Assembly (NCBI GenBank): GCA_002478115.1
Contig: DLMH01000049.1
Coordinates: 13,200 to 77,199, forward strand
Source of the DNA: Candidatus Acidiferrum typicum
GTDB lineage: Bacteria > Acidobacteriota > Terriglobia > Acidiferrales > UBA7541
DNA: 64,000 nt
Reading direction: 5' to 3'
Shown: positions 17,471-26,479 of the stretch, piece by piece
Numbering within the stretch: the stretch's first letter is position 1
How the letters are laid out: each line of letters starts with the position of its first letter
The notes under the pieces: generated by a model
Databases searched by the model: none
What the model saw: the letters and a program-made list of their open reading frames with translations, nothing else
What the model was told of the DNA's origin: nothing
Position numbers and translations under genes: made by a program

Positions 17471-18229
17471 TCACGGTTTGGCAGCGCAGGGCAGCATATA
17501 CGCAGCTCGAAGAGCATACTTCTCTGCGTAAACGGGGGGATCTAATCGGAATTGTATTATCGGGTCCATGAGGTTCTCGTCGTTGTGCTGTAGATAAATA
17601 TCATGGGGACCGGAGAAGACGAGGGTGGTAGTCGAACCATATACGTCTGTGTATGAAAGAGCCCTAGCTTTTGTATTGTCCGCAAATTTTCTGGTTCTGT
17701 CGGTCAACGGCGGGCCACAACGGACAATCAGCTTGTCTGGAGTTAGGGCAACTATGGCCGAGATCTGTTCCTTTTCGGACGCTGCGACCGAATCTTCAAA
17801 CGAAGAGGGATTGTTGGTCGATTCAGGCTTTTTCTCAGGCGCGAGTTTGGGCGTGTCGTCACAATGGTCCATCGCTCGGTCTATAAGATTCGTGTTGGAA
17901 GGGCCGCACTTGTCTATTGGTTCAGTTCTGAGTGCATCGAGTGGATTTGCGTTGACCTTATAACTTGGATCCTTCAACGCGGCTTTGGCCGTTTGTTGCT
18001 GCCCAGCAACGACACCGACACGGTAGCCTTCGCCGAGCAGTATCAAACTGGCGACCGCAAGCAACGCATAATTGAGCCGGACATCCTTCCAATCCTTCTT
18101 TGCCCACAGCCACGCCAAGCTGCCCCACAGGAGGGTTTCGATCAACCCGAATGGAGGTAGGCCCCGCCAAAGCGCTGACAAAAATGCTAATACGGCAAAC
18201 AGGATAAAAATCGGCTTCCCAAGATTCAT
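17471..18229 (-). CDS. Membrane protein, first gene of cargo operon
   Basis: 252 residues with hydrophobic segments at about 5-22, 26-42 and 53-75, then an extended polar linker and a C-terminal domain of 100 residues (LTPDKLIVRCGPPLTDRTRK, SYTDVYGSTTTLVFSG). The repeated pattern of a Cys-containing beta domain after membrane helices is similar in style to the other proteins of the run. It is the promoter-proximal gene of a leftward series to 14670. The 255-bp gap to the divergent secreted-protein gene must hold both promoters. Function unknown. Confidence 0.62.
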   Translation of the reverse strand: MNLGKPIFILFAVLAFLSALWRGLPPFGLIETLLWGSLAWLWAKKDWKDVRLNYALLAVASLILLGEGYRVGVVAGQQQTAKAALKDPSYKVNANPLDALRTEPIDKCGPSNTNLIDRAMDHCDDTPKLAPEKKPESTNNPSSFEDSVAASEKEQISAIVALTPDKLIVRCGPPLTDRTRKFADNTKARALSYTDVYGSTTTLVFSGPHDIYLQHNDENLMDPIIQFRLDPPVYAEKYALRAAYMLPCAAKP

Positions 18230-18484
18230 TGGGGTTCTTTCCCACTGTTATGTTCCGTTCGCCTGTAATTTCCGTCAATGGTACGAGTCACTAAACAGTT
18301 ACCGCAGCTCCTTTCTCTGCAAAACAAGAGTGCCAAGAAGTCCAGAAAATCTAAGGCTAGTTCACGTGGAGTCCATTTACCAATGAGCGTATATCTCAAG
18401 AAAAAGTACTGCCGTACTATCTGCGTGTGCTTCAACGGTTGCTACTCTCTGGCTAGCGAACGCTTCAACTTGAGGAGCTGATCC

Positions 18485-19558
18485 ATGCGAATCCGGGCGA
18501 TATTGCTTGTCGCCACTCTATATGCGGCCCCAGCCTGTGGTCAGCAGGCAGTCAAAATAGAGTGTCGTGACCTTAACGGATCTAATCAATTTGTCGGGCC
18601 AGACGAAGTCATCGTTCCGGCAGGCGCTGGTTATCAGGTTTGCCGAACTGTCCAAGCAAAGGCCACGGTTGAAGTGGCGCCCAAAACTAAAACCGCGCCT
18701 CAGGTAGAAAATGCCCCAGCCGTGGCTGATCCCACGGGTCAAGCACACCCTCAGGAGGGGAACATTCCCGTCCGGGACTTCGCCGACATCAACAATGAAG
18801 ACGCCGCAAGCGCATGTAAATCGCGTCCGAGTAGTAAGGTCGTATCAACCCAAACAGGCAGTACTTTGAGTTGCTCGGATTGGTTGGCAATACGAGCAGC
18901 AAAATTGAATCCGAATCCAGTTATACCGCCTGCTGGAGTGCAACCCGCACCAAAGTTGGCGGCAAATCCGATCCCTCAACCCGTGAAGCAAAGCTATGTC
19001 AAGTCGATTTCGTTCGCTGTAGCGAATCATAACGGCGGAGTCGAATATTATGTTCCGAAATGGGCCCAGAATTGGGTGAAGAAGAATGCAAAAAAGTATC
19101 GAGACATTCAGTTCACACAGGAAAAGGGAGTCGGGAATAATAGCTATCTCATAGTGTTCTCCGACTCCGCCCATGCTTTGGCCGGTTTCGAGCCGGTCAC
19201 TCACACCTCGACCAGCACAAGCACCACCCCCGTATCGGGCAGCGGGACGGTCACGGACTATTACGGAGACAGATGGAATTACACATACGATGGAACGGTA
19301 ACCACGACCACAACTACCCGGACTACCGAGAATGAGGCTTACAGGATTGAGTCCAGCACCCTTTATGCGACCACTTTCGATAGCCGTGGCGGCACCGTGT
19401 CGCAGCATTGGCATGAGTACAGCACGAAATCAGGCGGCGATGCCTACAATAGCCTCGGCTACAATCTTGGCAATGCCTTAGGGGCGATCAACGCGAGAGG
19501 TAGGCTGCTTAGTGCTGCAATGAAAGACATCGAGGGACCGAAGCAGAAAAAACATTAA
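18485..19558 (+). CDS. Exported Thr-rich protein
   Basis: 357 residues with a clear signal peptide (MRIRAILLVATLYAAPACGQ; a Cys precedes the likely cleavage region, so a lipoprotein is possible). Residues 55-160 are low-complexity Pro/Ala/Lys-rich. The C-terminal 190 residues hold a domain with GGVEYYVPKWAQNW, FVFSDSA-like strands, a Thr/Ser-rich stretch (HTSTSTSTTPVSGSGTVTDY), and YTYDGTVTTTTTTRTTENE. The start ATG 18485 follows GAGGAGC. Divergent from the membrane-protein run, it may belong to the same cell-envelope function. I do not know its role. Confidence 0.65.
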   Translation: MRIRAILLVATLYAAPACGQQAVKIECRDLNGSNQFVGPDEVIVPAGAGYQVCRTVQAKATVEVAPKTKTAPQVENAPAVADPTGQAHPQEGNIPVRDFADINNEDAASACKSRPSSKVVSTQTGSTLSCSDWLAIRAAKLNPNPVIPPAGVQPAPKLAANPIPQPVKQSYVKSISFAVANHNGGVEYYVPKWAQNWVKKNAKKYRDIQFTQEKGVGNNSYLIVFSDSAHALAGFEPVTHTSTSTSTTPVSGSGTVTDYYGDRWNYTYDGTVTTTTTTRTTENEAYRIESSTLYATTFDSRGGTVSQHWHEYSTKSGGDAYNSLGYNLGNALGAINARGRLLSAAMKDIEGPKQKKH

Positions 19559-19641
19559 ACAGATAGTGCTCCATCCCTTGGGGCAATTCCAAAACCGCCT
19601 CCAATCATTCTCAGAGTGTGGATGACAAAAAAAGAGCCAGC

Positions 19642-21144
19642 ATGCTTTTCCCCATCAAGCATGAAAACATGACTGCCCGGCGCTGGCCGCTCGTCACGCT
19701 TGGGCTAATTCTCGTCAACTTCGCCGTCTTTCTTTGCACTCACCACGCCATGGAAGACCAGGAGGATCCTCTCCTGTCCGTGAAGGCGCACGTTCTGGTG
19801 CTCGCCGCGACGCATCCAGAACTGATGGTCCCGCCTGAGGTTCAACCGTTGGTCACTGATTTTCAGCGCTATTACCCGGCCGACTGGGCGGAGATGCAGA
19901 ATCCAAACAACGAGGCAAACGAGAGTGAAGACACCCAGATAGAATCGGCGGATAACCTTCAGCAATTGCAGGTGGAAATGGACTCTCTTGGGACCGAGTA
20001 TTCCAAGCTTGCGGCCGCTTCCATTACGGAGCGGTTCGCTTTTATTCCGGCTCACCCGAAGCTAATTGCATATATCAGTTCCACTTTCCTCCACGGCGGA
20101 TGGTTACATCTGATTTTCAATATGTGGTTCCTATGGTTGGCCGGCTTCGTTTTGGAGGACGTTTGGGGCCGTCCTTTGTACTTGGCCTTCTACCTCATGG
20201 CGGGTATTGCGGCGACGCAGCTTCATGCTTGGGCGAGTCCGGGCAGCCTCGGCGCATCGTTCGGGGCGTCGGGGGCTGTGGCGGGTCTGATGGGAGCGTT
20301 TCTTGTGCGCTTCCCTAAGCTGAAGATCAGGCTGGTGTGGTTGTTTGACTTTGGGCTGTTTGGTTTTTGGCCTCTGTGGGTGCGCGCTTACTGGCTACTG
20401 CCGCTATGGGCGGGGATGGAGATCTATTACGGAGGAGCAGCGGGACAAGGTGACGGCGTGGCGCATTGGGCGCACGTTGGCGGATTTATGTTTGGGGCGC
20501 TTGGTGCATTGGGGGTCCGCCGCTCGGGCTTGGAACGCAAAGCTAACAAGACGATTGAGGATAAGATCTCCTGGACGACAGACCTCGAAATCCATCAGGC
20601 GAGCGACCTGATCGAAAATAACAAGCTTGAAGACGCCGCGGTGATCCTCAACAAGTACCTGGCAGAAAAGCCTGACGCGCTCGGTGCATGGAACATGTTG
20701 CGGGCAATTCATTGGAGACGAAATGAAATTCCAGCTTGTCGCGAAGTTGCTAGCAAACTTTGCGTGCTGAACACCGAAGCGAGGATGTACGGAGCGGCTT
20801 GGCTGGATTACGAAGAGTTCCTCAATCTGGGGGGTGACAAGATGCCTCCTGCTATCTGGCTGGAGCTTTGTCGCGTGCCAGAGGAGCGGAACGACTTCAA
20901 ACGCGCACTGAGCGAGTATGAGAAACTTGCGCTCGCTTATCCCGCCACGCGGCAGGGTCTCATGGCACAGCTCGGTGCTGCTCGAATCTTGCTCACTCGA
21001 TTGGATCGTCCCGACGAGGCATTGAGGTTGTATCAGGTAGCGTCGGCGTCCGCCGTCCCGCACTTGGACTTGGAGCCAGACATCGAGGCAGGTATTCAGG
21101 AAGCCAAAACCGCCCTTTCGCACCGAGCCTCAATGGTCACTTGA
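19642..21144 (+). CDS. Rhomboid-family intramembrane serine protease with TPR-like tail
   Basis: Membrane protease family that cleaves transmembrane substrates. From ATG 19642 the start MLFPIKHENMTARRWPLVT is the usual rhomboid N-terminus. The first helix is followed by an unusually long insert of about 100 polar residues, then the LHGGWLHLIFNMWFLW helix with catalytic-site His/Asn, GASGAVAGLMGA with the catalytic Ser, and HWAHVGGFMFG with the catalytic His. The C-terminal 190 residues are helical repeats of TPR type (ASDLIENNKLEDAAVILNKYLAEKPDALGAW). GTG 19618 is an alternative start. Carriage of a rhomboid by a mobile element is uncommon in my knowledge. Confidence 0.85.
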   Translation: MLFPIKHENMTARRWPLVTLGLILVNFAVFLCTHHAMEDQEDPLLSVKAHVLVLAATHPELMVPPEVQPLVTDFQRYYPADWAEMQNPNNEANESEDTQIESADNLQQLQVEMDSLGTEYSKLAAASITERFAFIPAHPKLIAYISSTFLHGGWLHLIFNMWFLWLAGFVLEDVWGRPLYLAFYLMAGIAATQLHAWASPGSLGASFGASGAVAGLMGAFLVRFPKLKIRLVWLFDFGLFGFWPLWVRAYWLLPLWAGMEIYYGGAAGQGDGVAHWAHVGGFMFGALGALGVRRSGLERKANKTIEDKISWTTDLEIHQASDLIENNKLEDAAVILNKYLAEKPDALGAWNMLRAIHWRRNEIPACREVASKLCVLNTEARMYGAAWLDYEEFLNLGGDKMPPAIWLELCRVPEERNDFKRALSEYEKLALAYPATRQGLMAQLGAARILLTRLDRPDEALRLYQVASASAVPHLDLEPDIEAGIQEAKTALSHRASMVT

Positions 21145-21254
21145 AAGCCGAAATGACCACGGCGTCTTTCTTTGGATGCGCGATAAGCAGCGATCTCACG
21201 CGCAAAGAAGAACTTGGAAATAAGGATTTTGTTAAGCAAGGAGGGAGGCTAAAG

Positions 21255-21497
21255 ATGGCCGATTACATAAAAACAGAATTAGATCAGAATGGCATAGCCG
21301 TTCTACGCGGTTCATTTGGGAAAGTGAACGACCGTGATGCTGCTTCCAGGTTCAGTTACAGCGATGCTCAGTTCTTTCAGCGGCAAGCTTTCGAACAATG
21401 GCCCGATTTCATTTGGAAGACTGAGGATGTTGGCGAACACAAGTATCTTGTCAAAGCTGACGCGATGAAGGCGAAAAGAAAACGCGGCTTAAAGTGA
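21255..21497 (+). CDS. Small hypothetical protein
   Basis: ATG 21255 has a strong ribosome binding site (AAGGAGGGAGG just upstream), giving an 80-residue product starting MADYIKTELDQNGIAVLRGSFG. It has no membrane helix and ends in a basic tail (KAKRKRGLK). A longer frame from TTG 21141 overlapping the rhomboid gene has no such site. Function unknown. Confidence 0.6.
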   Translation: MADYIKTELDQNGIAVLRGSFGKVNDRDAASRFSYSDAQFFQRQAFEQWPDFIWKTEDVGEHKYLVKADAMKAKRKRGLK

Positions 21498-21518
21498 GGC
21501 AGCGGGTAACAGTGTTGC

Positions 21519-21548
21519 CCGGCGTTCCACGCGGCGTGCGGTTTTTTT
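21519..21548 (+). terminator. Weak candidate intrinsic terminator
   Basis: CACG/CGTG (21528-21538) with an outer CCG/CGG is followed by TTTTTTTG. The stem is short, so support is limited. The remaining space to 21798 shows no gene I can support. Confidence 0.3.
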
Positions 21549-21798
21549 GTTTCTAACGTATCCCACCAACTTAAGTCGTGTCAGAGACGTTGCCGAGTCA
21601 GTTGTACGGACATTCCGAAAGCGCTTCAGTTACTCTCTCGGTAAATCTCGCTGCTGTTCAGCGGCGCTTCGCACAAATGGGCGCTATGCTTGGGTGGAGG
21701 GTACGAAACGAAAGGCCCCACGCAAGACCGCCGATGGCGATGCTGCCGCGAGGGTGTTCCGTGATAGATGCCCGTGAAAGGCATAGGGGCCCCCACTG

Positions 21799-22002
21799 AT
21801 GAAAGAAACAACAGTTGAAGCCATATCTGTGAACTACGGGACTTTTACGACGGTGAAGCAGCTCAGAGACGAGCTAAACCGCGGGCTGAGCGATAACCAC
21901 GACAAAGACATCCCATTGGAACCACCGATCAATGCAACTGAAACGCAGCACGGTTCACGGTTTGTTTCCGTTACGTTGCAAGCTGGAACCGCAGGAAAGT
22001 AA
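21799..22002 (+). CDS. Small hypothetical protein
   Basis: 67 residues from ATG 21799, acidic/polar, with no recognised motif. The upstream sequence has only a weak purine stretch. Reading frame and composition are plausible but not compelling. It precedes another small gene on the same strand by 29 bp. Confidence 0.4.
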   Translation: MKETTVEAISVNYGTFTTVKQLRDELNRGLSDNHDKDIPLEPPINATETQHGSRFVSVTLQAGTAGK

Positions 22003-22031
22003 AGGCCGCAGCCAGAGGTGGAAGCGTTCAA

Positions 22032-22301
22032 ATGTCAGACGCAAAGAAAAGAGAATTCATTGCGCGGACGATATATCACCACGCAAAAAGAACCAATGAA
22101 CACGTGACGCTCTTGGTCTACAAGGATTCAGACGGAGCATATGAGCTTATGGATGACAGGGAGGGAGCGCACGATTATCTGGCCGGGTCAGAGGATTACA
22201 TTCTTAAGCAATGGGGAGAGAAAAACCGGCAGCTAATTGAAGATGGTTTCCAGCGTGACAATATGATGGGCGACAGTAAATGGCAACAATTCATAGGCTG
22301 A
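22032..22301 (+). CDS. Small hypothetical protein
   Basis: 89 residues from ATG 22032, preceded by AGAGGTGGAAG. Strongly charged, helical, soluble (MSDAKKREFIARTIYHHAKR at the start; YLAGSEDYILKQWGEKNRQL later). No family recognised. Downstream, 22302-22479 holds no gene. Confidence 0.5.
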   Translation: MSDAKKREFIARTIYHHAKRTNEHVTLLVYKDSDGAYELMDDREGAHDYLAGSEDYILKQWGEKNRQLIEDGFQRDNMMGDSKWQQFIG

Positions 22302-22479
22302 GCCCGCGCCCTGCGGACGCGCGGGATACGAAATAATCAATGGGAAATTCGCGCGGGGTCAGCACGGACCCCTGACCTTTGGGGTGACCACCCGGAGCCA
22401 TTTTGCTTGGAGACGAGACCATCGAAGCGGATAAAGCCAACCGAATCGATAAAACCCGTACAGGATCGTAAGTTTCTAT

Positions 22480-23142
22480 TTATCCCAGCCAATAATAGGC
22501 CGCAACATTAACGCCTGTTGCTTGCAGCTTGATGCAAATAGAGTGAAGATGGGCCAAGCCTACAACGAATAGGCCTATATGATGGGTTTTCATCTGATTG
22601 TGAACATTTTGAATCATTTGCAATTCCCGATTCTCTTGCTTGTTGAGTGCGCCATACTCGTAAAATTGCGGCGCTTCCTCGCACGGGCCCAATGTGCCGT
22701 CGTGGCCTGGATAATTGATTGGTGCGTTACAGAACGTCCTGAATTGCTCGTCTGGAGGAGTCCCCACATTTTTGTAATCGAGGCCGCGATCACTTGCGAG
22801 TACCGAGGTGAATGACGGAGGGCCTTCAGTGGCCCACTCTTCCAACACGATTGTGGCTGCAAACTTATCGAGTAGATATGACAATCGCACTGCCAGCTCA
22901 GAATTCAAGGAATGCCCTACTTTCTGCAGTTCATGGGTGGTTCCAAATACAACCACACGTTTCATCTCCAGTTCGCGCTCTAATTGCCCCTTCAGATCGT
23001 CTAGAACTTGATTGCTTTGGTCGTTGATAGCATCTGATCCTGGGCTGTGCTGAATCACACTTCGAAAGAGTTCGTTTTCTTGTTGGAGTCGTTCGATCCG
23101 TTGTTTTAGCAACTCACTTAGTCCGCTGAGTTTATCGGTCAT
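22480..23142 (-). CDS. Tiki/ChaN-superfamily-like protein with coiled-coil N-terminus
   Basis: 220 residues. The first 60 form a probable coiled coil (LSELLKQRIERLQQENELFR). The rest begins VVVFGTTHELQKVG, a strand followed by GTxHE, and ends GLFVVGLAHLHSICIKL, a strand followed by GxxH. This pair of His-bearing motifs is typical of the Tiki/TraB/EreA-like superfamily, whose members include metal-dependent hydrolases. The assignment is by motif pattern only. Translation follows the preceding gene with the spacing TAA-TC-ATG, so both products probably act together. Confidence 0.55.
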   Translation of the reverse strand: MTDKLSGLSELLKQRIERLQQENELFRSVIQHSPGSDAINDQSNQVLDDLKGQLERELEMKRVVVFGTTHELQKVGHSLNSELAVRLSYLLDKFAATIVLEEWATEGPPSFTSVLASDRGLDYKNVGTPPDEQFRTFCNAPINYPGHDGTLGPCEEAPQFYEYGALNKQENRELQMIQNVHNQMKTHHIGLFVVGLAHLHSICIKLQATGVNVAAYYWLG

Positions 23143-23144
23143 GA

Positions 23145-23567
23145 TTACCCAGGATAGCCAAAGATTGGGCGTGGAGACCAGTAATCTCGCACGGTCGTTA
23201 GGTGAGCGACTGCCTCAGCCTCACTGCTACCGATATCGTCGTAACGTACCTCAACCAGCGAGACCGTGTAGCCGGTATGTTGGTAGAGACCGTCCAACAG
23301 TACATCAGCAACACTCTCCGCGATAGCTCGCTCAAACCTGGTCAGGTCGCCTTTGTCCACCGCTGCTGACCAAGAAGCACACACCTCAAAACTAAGGTCG
23401 TCTGCCGGAGCACACTCGAACCGGACAAACGCGTAACTTGATGGATGGCCGTACTGCCCACGAAACTCGTGCTGGACGGTCGTTGTGGATGCAAGACGGA
23501 AGAAATTGCGTGAACGCTTGTGGTCCCGAAGTCCTTCAAGTGCGTTTCTGTCGAGGCGAGAATTCAT
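23145..23567 (-). CDS. Stand-alone EF-G domain IV-like protein
   Basis: 140 residues from ATG 23567 (GGGA upstream). HEFRGQYGHPSSYAFVRFEC closely follows the EF-G domain IV start (GGRGQYGHV-x-I-x-x-x-P), and later DLTRFERAIAESVADVLLDG, TGYTVSLVEVRYDDIGSSEAE parallels the EF-G pattern A-V-x-x-G-(I/V)-x-E-A...Y-P-V-x-D-V-x-V-x-L-x-D-G-x-x-H-x-V-D-S-S. There is no GTPase domain. EF-G domain IV touches the decoding site, so a translation-related role is conceivable. The gene is translationally linked to the Tiki-like gene after it. A longer frame upstream to 23804 is not supported by a good start. Confidence 0.6.
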   Translation of the reverse strand: MNSRLDRNALEGLRDHKRSRNFFRLASTTTVQHEFRGQYGHPSSYAFVRFECAPADDLSFEVCASWSAAVDKGDLTRFERAIAESVADVLLDGLYQHTGYTVSLVEVRYDDIGSSEAEAVAHLTTVRDYWSPRPIFGYPG

Positions 23568-23848
23568 GGATGTTCCCAGTCTAGGCTCTGCGCGCCGCTC
23601 TGCAACGCGCCCAGCAAAGTCACGGCACACTCGGCAGGAATCCACTTGGACGATTAGCGCTACTGTTACATGTGAGTCCGGCCAAACGAACCAAAAGTCC
23701 CAGGAAACGCTAAGCACAATCTGGGTACAATAAGGGGACGCTAAGAAGTTACCTACGGTACCCTGAGATATCAAAAGATGTCCGCCGACACCGTTTGATA
23801 TCAATCGATTACATAAAAGTGTTGTCCTGTCACCGCATCATTCTCTCA

Positions 23849-26299
23849 TCAACTCCGCACGAGCTCGGCAACCGTATAGCCAAGTGCGGAATATCCTGCC
23901 AGCCGCTTCTTGAACATGCGAGCCAGCATAGGCACCATCACATCCGCATAGTCGTAGACGTGGACTTCGCTCTTGTTGTCGTGGAGACGATGCAGGCGAC
24001 CCACGTACTGCTGCAAAGTGCCTTTCCACGAAATCGGCATTGCAAGGAGAAGCGTATCAAGACGCGGGTCGTCAAATCCCTCGCCGAGGTAACTTCCGGT
24101 CGCCAGGATCACGCGCGGCTCATCCCAAGGAACGGCTGCGAGAGATTCAGCCAGTCCCTTTCTTTCCTTGGCACCCCTCCCACCCCTCAAAATGAAAACG
24201 TGCGAACAGAGTCCACGCAAGCGTCCAGCCAAATAATCGAGATGTTCCGTCCGACTTGTCAGAACAAGTGGTGAACGTCCACTGGACAAAGCCTGCTGAA
24301 GGTCCCTGATGATCAGGTCGTTCCTCTCTTGACTAACGATGAGGGCAGCATAAATATCCTGAATGGCCGTCTCATTTTCAGGCCGATTCCAACAGAAATC
24401 AGTAATCCTCGGGAAAACCTTATGTTGGAGCGGGGAAGACTCGGCAGCCTTTTTCGCGCTGAGATAAAAACGAATCGGGCCACATTGCATGTAGATGATG
24501 GGTTGATGCCCATCTTTTCGAGTTGGTGTTGCCGTCAATCCCAAAACGTATTTTGCTTTGACCTCGCGAAGGACTCGTTCAAACGTGACTGCTGACAGAT
24601 GATGACATTCATCCACAATCACGTGTCCGTAGTCCGCGACGAAATCTTCAACTGTTCCTTTACGCTGCAAGCTTTGGATTACAGCAACATCAATCAAACC
24701 GGTTCTCTTAGCTTTCCCTCCTCCGAACTGTCCGATGTGCCCAATCGGCAAGGCCAGAAACGCCGCTAATCGCTCGCGCCATTGGTCCATCAGTTGACGC
24801 CGATGCACGAGGATCAGGGCGTTAGCCGCCCGTTTGGCGATAAGGCAAGCCGCCACCACTGTCTTTCCGAATGCCGTTGGCGCAGACAGTATGCCTTGGT
24901 CATAAGCAAGCACCCGCTCGATGGCGTCTTGTTGTTCAGGCCGCAATTCACCGTGGAAAGAAACGTCGATTTGCCGCCCGGCGGTTCGTTCATCATGAAC
25001 TTCCACATCGATGTGATGTGAGTTGAAAACACGGACCACCTCTTCCATGCACCCTCTTGGAAGGCCGATGTGCTCGGGGAAGACTTCACTGCAGGATATG
25101 ACCCGCGGCTTACCGTAGGTCGAGAGCCGCATCGATTGAGCTTTGTAAAATTCCGGGTTTTGAAATGCAGCGATGCGAATGAGGCGATCCACCATCCCGG
25201 ACGGAAGGCCCTCTTTCTCGATATAGATAAGATTGCTAACCACCACTCGAACATTCGCAGGCAGCGGACCAGTGATTTGTCTTTCCTTCCGTTTTCGGGA
25301 AGGTCGCCAGAGCCATGGAGCTTCGCCCTCGTCCTCATCGGGCAAATGGAGGTGCACTCCGATGGGATTCCCCTCAGGAGCTATGGCGTAAGTCATTCGG
25401 GCGAGTTGATCGATTGGCATTCTCTGAACGGACTCTAAAAACCTCCACTGATCAGGATGGGGATGAAACAGTTCATCCAGGAACACGCTGTTGCCTTGCT
25501 CTCTGGGATGCTTTTGCAATGGCAACGCAATCAAATTTCCGAAACCGCCTTTGGGCATGGTGTCCTGGTTGGGGAAAAGGCGGTCGTATGAATCAAGGCC
25601 GATTTCATGCCTAGTTTCCATGGTGCGTGTCAACAAGGCACACCCCAGCCTTCTCGCATCGGCAGCAAATACAGGACGGTCAAAGAAAATCCATACGTGC
25701 GCGCCATTTCCTGATCGCGAGCGCTCGACAGCCACGGGGACCTGAAATCGCCTGCATGTTGCAGCAAACGCGGCTGCATCCGCTACCCATGACTTCTTGT
25801 CGAAATCCACTGCAAGAAACCAGCAAGTGTCGTCAGGCAGAAGGGGATAAATGCCGACCGTGTGCTTTCCTGTTAGATGATTACGAATCGCGTCATCCGT
25901 CAGTGGCTGGAGCATCCGGGTTTTGCGCGCTACCCTCTTTCGCTCTTCTGGTTTCGCGACATGAATGGCACGCCAGTCCATGATGCCAGCAGGGGAATAG
26001 CCAGATTTGCCGCTCTTTCCCTGCCACCGAATGGCGAAAACATCTTCGCGCCCACGAAATAGGTTTCGAAAGAGCGAGATCTTCTCTTCGGGCGTGGAAA
26101 CACCACTTTTCGAGGTGGACGATACATTTGCGGCCTGGGCGGCTTGGGGAACTGCTTCGTTGGGGGGCGATTGATTGATCCCGAGCATTGCACGGAGATG
26201 CGCATTCTCTTCGCGAAGCCGCTGGCATTCTTCTTGCGCTGTTTTCAGACGCTCTTGAGTATTGCCTTGATCAGACATCATGTGGCCGTTCCCTGCCAT
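23849..26299 (-). CDS. Archaeo-eukaryotic primase plus SF2 helicase (TOTE conflict type)
   Basis: 816 residues: a short coiled coil (15-45), a primase-like domain (about 80-320) and a DEAD/DEAH-type helicase (about 440-800). Primase marks are the catalytic-type FLAVDFDKKSW (DxD, about 168-170) and SRSGNGAHVWIFF. Helicase marks are SAPTAFGKTVVA (Walker A), VDECHH (Walker B), GLTATPTR and the final ATGSYLGEGFDD..QQYVGRLHR. This architecture is that of the TOTE conflict-system primases described in bacterial immunity surveys. Start options are ATG 26299 or the ATGs at 26281/26278 (GGGA upstream). It is the last gene before the right attachment site. Confidence 0.85.
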   Translation of the reverse strand: MAGNGHMMSDQGNTQERLKTAQEECQRLREENAHLRAMLGINQSPPNEAVPQAAQAANVSSTSKSGVSTPEEKISLFRNLFRGREDVFAIRWQGKSGKSGYSPAGIMDWRAIHVAKPEERKRVARKTRMLQPLTDDAIRNHLTGKHTVGIYPLLPDDTCWFLAVDFDKKSWVADAAAFAATCRRFQVPVAVERSRSGNGAHVWIFFDRPVFAADARRLGCALLTRTMETRHEIGLDSYDRLFPNQDTMPKGGFGNLIALPLQKHPREQGNSVFLDELFHPHPDQWRFLESVQRMPIDQLARMTYAIAPEGNPIGVHLHLPDEDEGEAPWLWRPSRKRKERQITGPLPANVRVVVSNLIYIEKEGLPSGMVDRLIRIAAFQNPEFYKAQSMRLSTYGKPRVISCSEVFPEHIGLPRGCMEEVVRVFNSHHIDVEVHDERTAGRQIDVSFHGELRPEQQDAIERVLAYDQGILSAPTAFGKTVVAACLIAKRAANALILVHRRQLMDQWRERLAAFLALPIGHIGQFGGGKAKRTGLIDVAVIQSLQRKGTVEDFVADYGHVIVDECHHLSAVTFERVLREVKAKYVLGLTATPTRKDGHQPIIYMQCGPIRFYLSAKKAAESSPLQHKVFPRITDFCWNRPENETAIQDIYAALIVSQERNDLIIRDLQQALSSGRSPLVLTSRTEHLDYLAGRLRGLCSHVFILRGGRGAKERKGLAESLAAVPWDEPRVILATGSYLGEGFDDPRLDTLLLAMPISWKGTLQQYVGRLHRLHDNKSEVHVYDYADVMVPMLARMFKKRLAGYSALGYTVAELVRS

Positions 26300-26458
26300 A
26301 CCTGCCGAATCTATCTGATACCGTGCGGTCGGTTGCGGGTAAATACCCTGCGAAGCAATCAGATGATAATCCGGAGCTAATCTCCGGAACTAGAGGAGTT
26401 TGATCCCGTGGGTTGCAGACCACCGTGGTTCACAAACTTGAAGTGCCAGCCGCCGTCA

Positions 26459-26479
26459 ACTGTTGCCAACTGTTGCCAG
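26459..26479 (+). promoter_or_regulatory. Candidate integrase arm sites, right end
   Basis: Two tandem ACTGTTGCCA words (26459-26468, 26469-26479) match the pair near the left end. A second direct repeat, TCTAAGGG at 26511-26518 and 26521-26528, also with 10-bp spacing, follows. One helical turn per repeat fits protein binding on one face. The interval 26300-26607 has no gene. Confidence 0.6.

Noticed and set aside
21547..21811. Three overlapping short frames on both strands
   Set aside because: None has a ribosome binding site or sensible composition; the interval is left as non-coding.
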